Assembly: GCF_003337235.1 (NCBI RefSeq) | Contig: NZ_QPJC01000003.1 | Location: 272,931-336,930, forward strand | Source of the DNA: Halopolyspora algeriensis | GTDB taxonomy: Bacteria; Actinomycetota; Actinomycetes; Mycobacteriales; Pseudonocardiaceae | DNA length: 64,000 nt | Reading direction: 5' to 3' | Shown: one piece after another, positions 1-7,577 of the stretch | Numbering within the stretch: the stretch's first letter is position 1 | Layout of the letters: every line of letters begins with the position of its first letter | Notes under the pieces: model-generated | What the model was told of the DNA's origin: nothing | Seen by the model: the letters and a program-made list of their open reading frames with translations, nothing else | Database searches by the model: none | Made by a program: the position numbers and the translations under genes

Positions 1-31
1 CGAGTCCGGGTACCGGGTCGTGACAAGAAGG

Positions 32-76
32 GGCGGCCTGCTCAACCAGCCTGGGGGTCACCGGGAGCGGGCCGCC
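32..76 (+). terminator. Possible terminator hairpin at the left edge
   Basis: Bases 32-43 pair with 65-76 (12 pairs including one G-U) around a 21-base loop. A reading frame stops just upstream (TGA at 21-23), so this may end a gene lying mostly outside the window. There is no clear T-tract. Confidence 0.35.
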
Positions 77-409
77 ACCCTTCAGTATAAGTCACGATCG
101 CGTTCCTATCGAAGGGTCGAAGCGGGACGATCTCAAAAATTCCGCTCACCGGGAGTTCACCGGTCCGACATCCGCTTTCCGGAGCCATCCTGCCCCGCAT
201 TCATCACTCGAACGAGTGTTTCTGTGCTTTTCCTCTGAAGTTCGTCCCCACAACGACCGATCCCTGCACAGAAGAAGCCGGAACCGGACGTCTCCGCAGA
301 CCTAGATCGGGCTCCTCCGCAGACCGGACGCCTCTGCAGAGCAGCGTTTTTCGCGAGCACCCGGCTTCGGCCTTCCGCGGCCCGCAACACCGGCGATGGT
401 CACCGTTCG
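77..409. other. Stretch without a supported gene
   Basis: About 330 bases with less biased codon use than the neighbouring genes. I see no convincing gene, RNA or repeat. It probably holds the promoter of the following small gene, but no hexamer pair stands out. Confidence 0.4.
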
Positions 410-1054
410 ATGGCGCTGGGAGACGACGTGACGGACACGAGGGCAGCGGATCCGGGAGATCCGGATCCGGCACGGGGAGACCGGGAACAGCGGGAGGCGG
501 TTCTCGAACAGCTCGACAGGCTGGACGAGGTGGCCCGGGAAGGTGAACCGGACACGCTGCTGCCGCTGGCGCGCAGCGAGCTGTACCGCCTCACGGAAGG
601 CTTGCGTGTCCTCCTGGAGGAGCACCGGCCGGACGAGCACGGTCGCTGCCGCATCTGCCCCGGCTCCCTGCGGGCCCGCCGCTGGCCCTGCCCGGTATGG
701 ACCACGGCCCACTACCAGCTGATCGGCGAAGAGGCCGACCGGTCCGACCGCGCGAACCGTTCCCGGCTCAACGCGCTGCGCAAGCCCTTCTCCCGGGCAA
801 GCTCCCGCGGTGGGCCCAACCGGCGATCGGCGCCACCACATGCGGTCACCACCTCGGACGAGCGCCCTTCCGGCGATCGGACGACCGACGAGTTCGAACC
901 CTCCGGTGCCGCCGACCACGTCACCGGTGCCGACGACCACTCCACCTCTCCCCCGATCGGTGGCCATATGGAGACCGACCACATCCGGATCCATCGCGCC
1001 CCCGTGGCCGACACCACGGTCAGGTGGCCGCCGCCACGTCACCACCGTTTTTGA
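410..1054 (+). CDS. Hypothetical protein with a Cys-rich centre
   Basis: A 214-residue protein I cannot assign to a named family. The N-terminal part is acidic and helical. The centre has a CRICPGS...CPVW cysteine pattern followed by TAHYQLIGE, an arrangement seen in small uncharacterised proteins of Pseudonocardiales that may bind a metal. The C-terminal third is low-complexity, rich in Pro, His and Arg, and probably disordered. GC-rich third codon positions in the first half support coding. No Shine-Dalgarno sequence is obvious before the ATG, so the start is uncertain. Confidence 0.55.
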   Translation: MALGDDVTDTRAADPGDPDPARGDREQREAVLEQLDRLDEVAREGEPDTLLPLARSELYRLTEGLRVLLEEHRPDEHGRCRICPGSLRARRWPCPVWTTAHYQLIGEEADRSDRANRSRLNALRKPFSRASSRGGPNRRSAPPHAVTTSDERPSGDRTTDEFEPSGAADHVTGADDHSTSPPIGGHMETDHIRIHRAPVADTTVRWPPPRHHRF

Positions 1055-1280
1055 GCGCCTGTCTTCGGACCGGCTCCTCGCTCGCGGGATCAGCCCGAGC
1101 GACCACCCGACCAAGTCCCGAGACAACTTTTGATCAACGTTGTGCCGGGATGTCCCCGGTAGCTGCCACTCGTACGTTCGCCATGAGGCAGGATGGGCAC
1201 AACCGGCGTACCCGGTTTCCGGCAGTGAGCTCCGCCGGAAACAGCGCCGTTGCGACACATCCTGTCCTCTGGAGGAGCGC

Positions 1281-2384
1281 GTGCACGACGGCAGCGGCCG
1301 GATCCTGGTGCAGGGCCTCAGCAAGAACTTCGGGCCGATCGACGCGGTCCGGAACCTCCATTTCACGGTGGAGCCGGGCTCGGTGACCGGGTTTCTGGGA
1401 CCCAACGGATCCGGCAAGACCACCACTCTGCGGATGATCCTGGGTTTGATCGCACCGAGCGCCGGAGTGGCGACCATCAACGGGCTGCCCTTCGCACAGT
1501 TGTCGAACCCGGGCACCGTGGTCGGCGCCGTACTGGAGGCGCAGAGTTTCCACCCCGGCCGCACCGCACGCAACCACCTGCGCAGCTATGCCGCCGCCAT
1601 GGACGTGCCGGACCAGCAGGCCGACCAGGTGCTGGAACTGGTCGGCCTGGGCAGTGCCGCCACGCGCAAGACCGGTGGCTTCTCGCTCGGTATGCGTCAG
1701 CGGCTCGCCCTGGCCACCGCCCTGCTCGGGGATCCGCAGGTCCTGGTGCTGGACGAGCCGTCCAACGGGCTCGACCCGGAGGGCATCGCCTGGCTCCGCG
1801 GCTTCCTCAAATCGTTCGCCGCGACCGGCCGTACCGTCCTGGTCTCCAGCCATCTGCTGCGCGAGATGGAACACACGGTCGACCACGTCGTGATCGTCAG
1901 CCAGGGGCAGTGCGTCTACAACGGCGATCTGGGACAGCTGCGTTCCGCGCAGCGCTCCCGGGTCCTCGTCCGGGCCGCCGACCCGGGAAAGCTGGTCACC
2001 GCGCTGCAGCACAGCGGCTTCGTCGTGGAACACCTGCCGGACGGCCGACTGGCAGTGCTCGACTCGGATTCCCGCACGGTCGCCGATCTCGCGCTGCAGG
2101 CGGGAGTCGCGCTCTACGACATGCAGGACGAGCACGTCGATCTCGAGCAACTGTTCTTCCAGCTCACCAACGGCCAGTACACCGGCGGGGCAGCTCCGTG
2201 GGGAGGTCCCGGTCCTGCCGGAGGTGCTCCTCCGTGGGGGCCGCCGGGTGGCGGCTTCGCCCCACCCGCCCCGCAGCAAACCGGGCAGCAGCCCCACCAG
2301 CCGCAGGACGCGGCACTGTGGGGCGCACCGCAGCAGGGACACCGGCGCGAGAACGAAAACGGCGATTCCGGAGGAAAAGCCTGA
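1281..2384 (+). CDS. ABC transporter ATP-binding protein
   Basis: Nucleotide-binding subunit of an ABC-2 type exporter. It has Walker A GPNGSGKTT, a signature-like FSLGMRQRLALATALL (the LSGGQ motif is degenerate to FSLGM, usual in this drug/antibiotic exporter subfamily), Walker B VLVLDEPSNGLD and H-loop SSHLL. The C-terminus carries a Gly/Pro-rich tail of about 60 residues beyond the usual ~310. The GTG at 1281 is chosen because GGAGG lies just upstream at 1271; an in-frame ATG further upstream has no such site. The gene overlaps the permease by one base (TGATG), so the two are translationally coupled. The substrate is unknown. Confidence 0.9.
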   Translation: MHDGSGRILVQGLSKNFGPIDAVRNLHFTVEPGSVTGFLGPNGSGKTTTLRMILGLIAPSAGVATINGLPFAQLSNPGTVVGAVLEAQSFHPGRTARNHLRSYAAAMDVPDQQADQVLELVGLGSAATRKTGGFSLGMRQRLALATALLGDPQVLVLDEPSNGLDPEGIAWLRGFLKSFAATGRTVLVSSHLLREMEHTVDHVVIVSQGQCVYNGDLGQLRSAQRSRVLVRAADPGKLVTALQHSGFVVEHLPDGRLAVLDSDSRTVADLALQAGVALYDMQDEHVDLEQLFFQLTNGQYTGGAAPWGGPGPAGGAPPWGPPGGGFAPPAPQQTGQQPHQPQDAALWGAPQQGHRRENENGDSGGKA

Positions 2385-3232
2385 TGGGCGGGCTGGTCAA
2401 GGCGGAGTTCCGCAAGATCTTCACGGTCAACCTGTGGTGGGCGCTGCTCATCCCGGTGGCCGTGCTCAGTTTCGGAGCGGGGTGGATCGGCACCGCTTTC
2501 GGCTCGATCGAGCAGATGCAGGAGGCCGCGGGGCGGTCCCTGCCGACCGGACTGCTCACCGTGTCGATGTCCACGAACTACAGCACGATCTTCGCGGCGC
2601 TGTTCGGTGCGCTGGCCGTGGCGGGCGAACACCGCCACAAGAGCATCACCACGACCTACCTCACCGGTAATCCGCGTGGTGCCGTGCTCGGTGCCAAGCT
2701 CATCGCCTACACGAACATCGGTTTGCTGTACGGCCTGGTCAACGTGCTCTCGGCCAGCATCGGCGGGCTTTTGGGGGCCGGCCTCGACGGTTTCGGCAAT
2801 CCCGTCGACTGGTTCACGGTGGGTGGCGCCGGCCTGCTCGCGATGGTGCTGTGGACGCTGCTCGGCGTCGGTTTCGGTGCGCTGGTGACGAACTCGATCG
2901 TGGCCGTGCTCGTGCTGGTGGCCTACAAGTTCGTGATCGAGTTCATCCTGTCGGTCGTGCTCCTCGGTTCCGAGATCGCCGGTTTCGTCGCCTACCTGCC
3001 CGGTGCTGCGAGCAACGGGATCGTCGGCAACCTCGCGGTGCCCATCTTCATTTCCGCGGTGGCCGGGGACTCCGAACCGTACGTGCAGGTGGAGGCCTTC
3101 CAGGTGCTGCACTTCTTCTTCGGCGGAACCTACGGGCATCCGTGGTGGCTGAGCCTGCTCACCTTCCTCGGCTACACCGCCGCCTTCGTGCTCGGCGGCT
3201 GGCTGGTCAGCCGCCGGCGCGACATCACCTGA
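2384..3232 (+). CDS. ABC-2 type transporter permease
   Basis: A 282-residue membrane protein with about six hydrophobic segments, starting MGGLVKAEFRKIFTVNLWW, the typical cytoplasmic entry of ABC-2 permeases (VKAEFRKI). The ATG shares its A with the TGA stop of the ATPase gene, and GGAGG lies just upstream at 2370-2374. With the preceding ATPase it should form a dimeric exporter in the cytoplasmic membrane. The FGALAVAGEHRHKSITTTYL region matches the conserved 'GE...R...I...L' segment of this family. No substrate can be inferred from the neighbours. Confidence 0.88.
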   Translation: MGGLVKAEFRKIFTVNLWWALLIPVAVLSFGAGWIGTAFGSIEQMQEAAGRSLPTGLLTVSMSTNYSTIFAALFGALAVAGEHRHKSITTTYLTGNPRGAVLGAKLIAYTNIGLLYGLVNVLSASIGGLLGAGLDGFGNPVDWFTVGGAGLLAMVLWTLLGVGFGALVTNSIVAVLVLVAYKFVIEFILSVVLLGSEIAGFVAYLPGAASNGIVGNLAVPIFISAVAGDSEPYVQVEAFQVLHFFFGGTYGHPWWLSLLTFLGYTAAFVLGGWLVSRRRDIT

Positions 3233-3384
3233 GGCGGCGCACCACTTCCGAGGCTTTCTCCTCCCCTGTCGGGAACCGGTCCGGCAACGAGGGGCGGCGA
3301 CCGATGAGTTTTTCTCGCCGGCGCGGTCCACCGTGAGGAGGAAGTACGCGGAGCCTGCGGGCTCCCCGGAGGAAAGGGCCACCG

Positions 3385-3882
3385 ATGTCCACGACGACCC
3401 CGTGCCTGTGGTTCGACACCCAGGGCGAAGAGGCAGCGAACTTCTACACCGGTGTCTTCCCGAACTCCCGGATCCTGGACGTGACTCGCTACGGCGAAGC
3501 CGGTCCCGGGCCCGAGGGATCGGTCATGACCGTCACCTTCGAGCTGGACGGGCGGCGGTTCGTCGCCCTCAACGGCGGTCCCCATTTCACTTTCACCGAG
3601 GCCGTCTCGTTCCAGGTGGACTGCGAGACGCAGGAGGAGGTCGACTACTTCTGGAGCAAGCTCTCGGAAGGTGGGGAGGAGATCCAGTGCGGCTGGCTGA
3701 AGGACAGGTACGGCCTGTCGTGGCAGATCGTGCCCACGGTTCTGCACGAGCTGATCGGTGATCCCGATCCGGAGAAGTCGCGACGGGTCGTGACGGCGAT
3801 GCTCGGCATGATCAAACTCGATATCGCAGAGCTCCGGCGCGCTTCCGAGTCCGCCCAGGAAGCAGCCGCCGTACACGAGTGA
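3385..3882 (+). CDS. VOC family protein (PhnB/3-dmu-9_3-mt type)
   Basis: A 165-residue protein of the PhnB-like branch of the vicinal-oxygen-chelate superfamily: it begins TTTPCLWFDTQGEEAANFY and has the GRRFVALNGGPHFTFTEAVSF and GWLKDRYGLSWQIVP segments typical of the family, with a C-terminal helix. Members are often annotated as methyltransferases, but their activity is not established. GGAGGAAAG precedes the ATG. The TGA stop lies inside the left arm of a long hairpin repeat (3877-3929), which probably also ends the transcript. Confidence 0.88.
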   Translation: MSTTTPCLWFDTQGEEAANFYTGVFPNSRILDVTRYGEAGPGPEGSVMTVTFELDGRRFVALNGGPHFTFTEAVSFQVDCETQEEVDYFWSKLSEGGEEIQCGWLKDRYGLSWQIVPTVLHELIGDPDPEKSRRVVTAMLGMIKLDIAELRRASESAQEAAAVHE

Positions 3883-3949
3883 ACGCCAACTTTCGTTACT
3901 TCTCTCCGAGCGAAAGTTGGCGTTCACTCCTTTCCCCGCTCCGGCTCGG
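3874..3949. repeat. Hairpin repeat, copy 1 (76 bp)
   Basis: A perfect 19-bp inverted repeat: GAGTGAACGCCAACTTTCG (3877-3895) pairs with 3911-3929 around the 15-base loop TTACTTCTCTCCGAG. The 76-bp unit, including the 3' flank, is repeated with one mismatch at 4549-4624. Each end carries GAGTGA, so either strand supplies a TGA stop codon. The upstream gene uses it. It could act as a terminator, though a T-run is lacking. Confidence 0.85.
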
Positions 3950-4054
3950 CAACCTTGTGCGGGGCTCTCCACAGTGCCAACATCGATGCGGCGTCGCGTG
4001 TCGGTGGCGGGCAGCGTCAGGCATGGAGGCGTCGGATTTTCCGAAAGGTCTTCG

Positions 4055-4444
4055 ATGACCATCCTGTTCAACCACACGATCATCGCCGCGCGCGACAAGC
4101 AGCAGTCGGCTTCCTTCTTCACCGAGATCTTCGATCTCCCGCCCGCGGAGCCCGGTGGGTTCTTCCTCGTCGTCCGCCTCGACGGGGATGTCCTCCTCCA
4201 GTTCGCCGAGCCGGGGATCGACTTCCCACCGCAGCACTACGCGTTCCTCGTGAGCGAGGACGACTTCGACGGCATCTACGCCCGGATCCGGGTCGCCGAC
4301 ATCGAGCACTGGGCCGACCCGCGAGGGAAGCTCCCCCAGCAGTACAACACCAATCACGGCGGTCGCGGGGTTTACTTCTGCGATCCCTCCGGTCACTACC
4401 TCGAGGCCATCACCCAGCCGTACGGCGCGGGCACAGCCGCCTGA
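4055..4444 (+). CDS. VOC family protein (glyoxalase/bleomycin-resistance type)
   Basis: A single-domain 129-residue VOC protein: MTILFNHTIIAARDKQQSA at the N-terminus contributes a His ligand, HYAFLVSEDDFD sits in the middle, and GRGVYFCDPSGHYLEAI is the classic C-terminal strand with His/Glu metal ligands. This is close to the 'glyoxalase family' annotated proteins of actinomycetes; the substrate is unknown. The ATG at 4055 has GAAAGG upstream. The gene lies between the two copies of the 76-bp hairpin repeat. Confidence 0.85.
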   Translation: MTILFNHTIIAARDKQQSASFFTEIFDLPPAEPGGFFLVVRLDGDVLLQFAEPGIDFPPQHYAFLVSEDDFDGIYARIRVADIEHWADPRGKLPQQYNTNHGGRGVYFCDPSGHYLEAITQPYGAGTAA

Positions 4445-4548
4445 GGCGCACCGGCAACCTCACTTTCCGCGCTCGAAGGTTTCCGGCTGCCCGCTGCTTG
4501 CCTGCGGTGTCGCCGCGGTGGTCCTCCGGGGTAGCCGCAGCCGAAGTT

Positions 4549-4624
4549 CACGAGTGAACGCCAACTTTCATTACTTCTCTCCGAGCGAAAGTTGGCGTTC
4601 ACTCCTTTCCCCGCTCCGGCTCGG
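4549..4624. repeat. Hairpin repeat, copy 2 (76 bp)
   Basis: Second copy of the unit at 3874-3949, differing by G to A at the stem top (18 bp perfect stem, 4552-4569 with 4587-4604). Its right arm supplies the TGA stop (4599-4601) of the minus-strand zinc-finger-like gene. Confidence 0.85.
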
Positions 4625-4928
4625 CCGCGCGGGAGCGTTCGCGTTCGGTGCGCTCGCGGAAGCGCTCGCGCTCGGCACGGGCCCGCTCGGCGCGGGCCCG
4701 CTCGGCGCGGGCATCCCGGCGTGAGCACGCCTCGGCCATGCAGGCGTCGCACGTGGGCATCAGCCAGTCCACATCATCGGGTTCGGTCAGCGTGACGGAC
4801 TCACCGCACACCGTCTCCCGTTGCCGACCCGCCACCGGGCGCTCCTCGGGCGGCAGCGCGTGCCGGTAACCATCCACCGGACGCCACCACACCACCGGAC
4901 CCTCCCACCGGAAACCGTCGTAGGTCAC
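4599..4928 (-). CDS. Small zinc-finger-like protein
   Basis: A 109-residue protein: TYDGFRWEGPVVWWRPVDGYRHAL, then a probable metal site VAGRQRETVCGESV...PTCDACMAEA, then a highly charged ARAERARAERERFRE helix. Small proteins of this kind sit beside XRE-DUF5753/DUF397 regulators in many actinomycetes; their role is unknown. I choose the GTG at 4928 because AAAGGAG lies about 8 bases upstream; a GTG at 4937 is possible. The stop codon is formed by the hairpin repeat. It is probably co-transcribed with the upstream minus-strand gene. Confidence 0.7.
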   Translation of the reverse strand: MTYDGFRWEGPVVWWRPVDGYRHALPPEERPVAGRQRETVCGESVTLTEPDDVDWLMPTCDACMAEACSRRDARAERARAERARAERERFRERTERERSRAAEPERGKE

Positions 4929-4978
4929 CGCAATCACTCCTTTCCTCGGGCAATGCCGCTGCGCACCGCTTCGGTCGA

Positions 4979-5242
4979 TCACTCCTGCTCCGGGCGATCG
5001 AAGCGAGCCGGGGCGGCGAGCATCGCGCGCATCACGCACATCAGACACGGCTCAGCGCGATCCTGCCCGGTCACGGGCGGGAACTTCGCCGGTTCGTCGG
5101 CCTCGTCGAGATCACCGCGGTCGAACCGCCGCCCGCACGGCGAGACCAGGTAGCTCCCGCCCATCGGCATCTCGGGATCGGCGACATGCACCAGCCGTTC
5201 GGACTCCTCGACCACCCCGGCCCGGTACCGGAACCACAGCAT
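4979..5242 (-). CDS. Small hypothetical protein, possible metal binder
   Basis: An 87-residue protein (MLWFRYRAGVVEESERLVHVA) with SYLVSPCGRRFD and EPCLMCVM cysteine motifs that could bind zinc. I do not recognise a named family. It is upstream of and co-oriented with the other small Cys-containing gene, and divergent from the XRE regulator, with which it shares an operator-like region. A purine-rich GGGGCGGGG precedes the ATG. Confidence 0.7.
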   Translation of the reverse strand: MLWFRYRAGVVEESERLVHVADPEMPMGGSYLVSPCGRRFDRGDLDEADEPAKFPPVTGQDRAEPCLMCVMRAMLAAPARFDRPEQE

Positions 5243-5262
5243 CCCCGCCCCGCCCCTTCACT

Positions 5263-5332
5263 TGATCACCATTTACGCAAAAAGAGCATTGCAAGTCGCA
5301 ATGCGAGTAGCAATGACACAAAAGGGTGATCA
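5263..5332. promoter_or_regulatory. Nested inverted repeats, likely regulator operator
   Basis: In the divergent intergenic region, TGATCACC (5263-5270) and GGTGATCA (5325-5332) are inverted repeats that enclose a second one, GCATTGC (5286-5292) / GCAATGC (5298-5304). A further GCAATG lies at 5310-5315. The segment is AT-richer than its surroundings. It probably holds the operators for the XRE regulator and the small minus-strand genes. Confidence 0.6.
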
Positions 5333-5366
5333 CGATCGGGCTGTTGAAGCGGCAAGATTGACGACC

Positions 5367-6224
5367 ATGAACCCACCGAGCCCTGCTGTGTGCCGTCTCC
5401 TGCTTGGCCGCGAGTTACGACAACTGCGCGAAGCGGCCGGGATCAACCGCGATGAGTTGACCACGAGCACGAAGTGGCAACCCAGCAAGATCAGCCGAAT
5501 CGAGCAGGGTCAGGCCACCCTGCAAGCTGCCGAGCTCGAGCGACTCCTGGAACTGTTCCAACCTCCGGCAGCGGATGCCGAACGAGTCCGGTCCCTGGCT
5601 GCGCAAGCCCGCAAACGAGGAAGTTTTGGCAAGGTCCCGGACTGGTCACGTCAGTACCTGGGCTTGGAGTCGGACGCGGACGCACTGATGACCTGGGACA
5701 GCGAGCTCATACCCGGGCTGGTTCAAACCGAGGAATACGCCCGCGCGATCGTGTCGACTTCCGTCGTGGTCGCCCCTGCGGACATCGATCAGACCGTGCA
5801 AGCTCGACTTCGCCGTCAGTCGCTGGTGACTCGCTCCGATCCGCCGCAGCTCAACATCATCCTGGGCGAGGCAGCACTGCGCCGGGAGGTCGGTGGAGCG
5901 GACGTACTCCGGCGACAGCTGGAGCACCTGCGGTCGGTTGCCACTCTGCCGCACGTCACCCTTCAGATTCTTCCGTTCACTTCCGGCGAGCACGCGGCCA
6001 TGGGAACCTCATTCACCTTGCTGCGCCTGGAACTCGAGGACGCCACGTTCACTTACGCCTACCTGGAAAGCCTCACCCGTGCCGACTGCCTCGATGGCGC
6101 ACAACACGTTGAGGTGTACCAAATGGTCATCGAGCGGCTACGCATCGCAGCGATGGGTCAGCGTGAGACACTCACGGCACTCGATAGAGCGATCAGCGAT
6201 CTGACGAGTAGGAGCCCAGCATGA
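5367..6224 (+). CDS. XRE-family regulator with DUF5753 domain
   Basis: 285 residues. The N-terminal helix-turn-helix (RELRQLREAAGINRDEL...WQPSKISRIEQGQ) is followed by a DUF5753 domain (SELIPGLVQTEEYARAI ... TLQILPF ... FTYAYLESLT). These proteins control development or secondary metabolism in actinomycetes and pair with a DUF397 protein; here the DUF397 gene overlaps by 4 bases (ATGA). I take the ATG at 5367 because the helix-turn-helix begins right after it; the open frame continues upstream through the operator-like repeats and is probably not translated. Confidence 0.92.
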   Translation: MNPPSPAVCRLLLGRELRQLREAAGINRDELTTSTKWQPSKISRIEQGQATLQAAELERLLELFQPPAADAERVRSLAAQARKRGSFGKVPDWSRQYLGLESDADALMTWDSELIPGLVQTEEYARAIVSTSVVVAPADIDQTVQARLRRQSLVTRSDPPQLNIILGEAALRREVGGADVLRRQLEHLRSVATLPHVTLQILPFTSGEHAAMGTSFTLLRLELEDATFTYAYLESLTRADCLDGAQHVEVYQMVIERLRIAAMGQRETLTALDRAISDLTSRSPA

Positions 6225-6430
6225 CGACGCCGAAACCGGCCCACATTGCGTGGCGCAAGAGCAGCCGCAGCAGCGGTGGCGCGAACAACTGCGTCGAGGT
6301 CGGTTTTGCTGCTGCGGCGGTTGCCGTGCGGGACACCAAGGATCGCGCGGGCGGCACGCTTGCGGTCTCACCCGGTGCGTGGAGCAGCTTCCTCACCGGC
6401 CTCAAGCGGGGCGCCTTCAACCGGCGCTGA
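6221..6430 (+). CDS. DUF397 domain-containing protein
   Basis: A 69-residue DUF397 protein with the family's AWRKSSRSSGGANNCVEV start, VAVRDTKD middle and SPGAWSSFLTGLK end, i.e. the whole domain. It overlaps the XRE-DUF5753 gene by ATGA and is translationally coupled. DUF397 proteins are small partners of such regulators (BldB/AbaA-like systems); direct interaction is inferred from family knowledge. Confidence 0.93.
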   Translation: MTTPKPAHIAWRKSSRSSGGANNCVEVGFAAAAVAVRDTKDRAGGTLAVSPGAWSSFLTGLKRGAFNRR

Positions 6431-6491
6431 CCTTCCCTCTCCACCGAAGCCCTACCCGCAGGACGCGGGAACGGGCCACTTCGCGCCGTTA

Positions 6492-6542
6492 TGAAACCGT
6501 TTCACTTCGCGCGTTGACCCTCCGTGTCAAGATCAGTACGTT
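6492..6542 (+). promoter_or_regulatory. Promoter and palindrome of the type VII satellite operon
   Basis: TTGACC (6514-6519), 17 bases, then TACGTT (6537-6542) fits a housekeeping sigma promoter. Just upstream is TGAAACCGTTTCA (6492-6504), an odd-centred perfect palindrome and a likely operator. The first gene begins 57 bases further on. Confidence 0.5.
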
Positions 6543-6599
6543 GTGCCTGCTGGAGTGCGCACGCGCGTACGCGAACGGCTGGGGGAAAGCGAACCCGTC

Positions 6600-6995
6600 A
6601 TGACGGATCCGCAGCAGGTGGCAAGCAGCCTGTCGGCCACCAACAACGCCATGCAGGACATCATCAGCTCGGCAGGCAGAGGCCAGTTCCAGGTCACCCC
6701 CGAAGCCGGCGACGAGCTCATCCGGATCTTCCAGGAGTACGGCGACTACCTGGATGCTCGACTCAATGACATGCAGGTTGTCAAGAACCGGACACCGCTG
6801 GGAGACAGTCCCGCCGGCCAGGCGATCGCGGACTTCAATCAGCAGGTCGCCGCAGGTGGGGAAGGCTCCTTCGAGGAAGCGATTCTCCAATCGAGTAAGC
6901 AGGTGCCGCAGGTGATCGAGGCCATCAAGAAGGGCATCGCCCTGTACCAGGAAACCGACGAGGGCAACGCCACCAACTTCGGCGACCGGACGTGA
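6600..6995 (+). CDS. WXG100-like/type VII secretion-associated protein
   Basis: A 131-residue, mostly helical, acidic protein: TDPQQVASSLSATNNAMQDI, ...EYGDYLDARLNDMQVV. It has no signal peptide and no clear WxG. Its size and context (DUF3558 lipoprotein, PPE-like protein and EspG follow) suggest an ESX substrate or accessory protein; I do not recognise a named family. GGGGGAAAG precedes the ATG at 6600. The next frame starts inside its stop codon (GTGA). Confidence 0.65.
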   Translation: MTDPQQVASSLSATNNAMQDIISSAGRGQFQVTPEAGDELIRIFQEYGDYLDARLNDMQVVKNRTPLGDSPAGQAIADFNQQVAAGGEGSFEEAILQSSKQVPQVIEAIKKGIALYQETDEGNATNFGDRT

Positions 6996-7012
6996 GAGCG
7001 AGGACGGTCACA

Positions 7013-7558
7013 GTGCAGAGGAACATGCGGCGCTCGGCCGCTGCGGCGGTGTTCGCGGTCGCGGCACTCTCGCTCTCGGCATGCAGTGGCTCTTCCAGGA
7101 GTACAGAAGACACGGCCGGCAACTCGCAGCAGCCACCGAGCTCGAAAACCGGCGAGTCGAACAGTCAGCCCTTGGCCGGGGTCAAGCCCTGCGAGGTCTT
7201 CACCTCCGAGCAAGCAACCAAGCTGGGCTTGAGCGGACCAGGCACCATCAACGAATTCGACAACTCCACCTGTGACTGGAAACTCGGCGAGCACATCCTG
7301 GGAGTGTCCGTGTACAAGGACATGGCCCTCAACGAGATCAATTTCTCCGGAGACGAGAAGACCCGGACCACGTTCCAGGGACACGACGCCCTGCTTGTCC
7401 GCAGTAATGAACGCCAGTGCTCGCTCGCCTTTGCGACCTCGGGTACCACGTCGATGCTCGTTCGAAGCACGGTCGACGTCTCGACTCCACCTGACACGGC
7501 TTGCAACCTGGTCAAAAAAGCCGCACCGATGGTCGAGGCCACCATCTTCGGCAACTGA
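7013..7558 (+). CDS. DUF3558 lipoprotein
   Basis: A secreted lipoprotein with signal sequence MQRNMRRSAAAAVFAVAALS and lipobox LSAC|S, a Ser/Gln/Pro linker, and a DUF3558 domain (VKPCEVFTSEQATKLGL ... STCDWKL ... CSLAFAT ... TACNLVKKAAPMVEA) with paired cysteines. DUF3558 proteins are common cell-surface lipoproteins in Pseudonocardiales and mycobacteria and often travel with ESX genes. I prefer the GTG at 7013 (GAGG upstream); a GTG at 6992 overlapping the previous stop is the alternative. It sits in the middle of the type VII satellite operon. Confidence 0.88.
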   Translation: MQRNMRRSAAAAVFAVAALSLSACSGSSRSTEDTAGNSQQPPSSKTGESNSQPLAGVKPCEVFTSEQATKLGLSGPGTINEFDNSTCDWKLGEHILGVSVYKDMALNEINFSGDEKTRTTFQGHDALLVRSNERQCSLAFATSGTTSMLVRSTVDVSTPPDTACNLVKKAAPMVEATIFGN

Positions 7559-7577
7559 AAACAGCTGAGAGGAAGAA

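Noticed and set aside
885..905. tRNA-like GTTCGAACC T-arm sequence
   Set aside because: No matching acceptor, D or anticodon arms; it is within a coding frame.
302..1573. Minus-strand frame opposite the first hypothetical gene and ABC ATPase
   Set aside because: Overlaps the Walker motifs of the ATPase; composition not protein-like.
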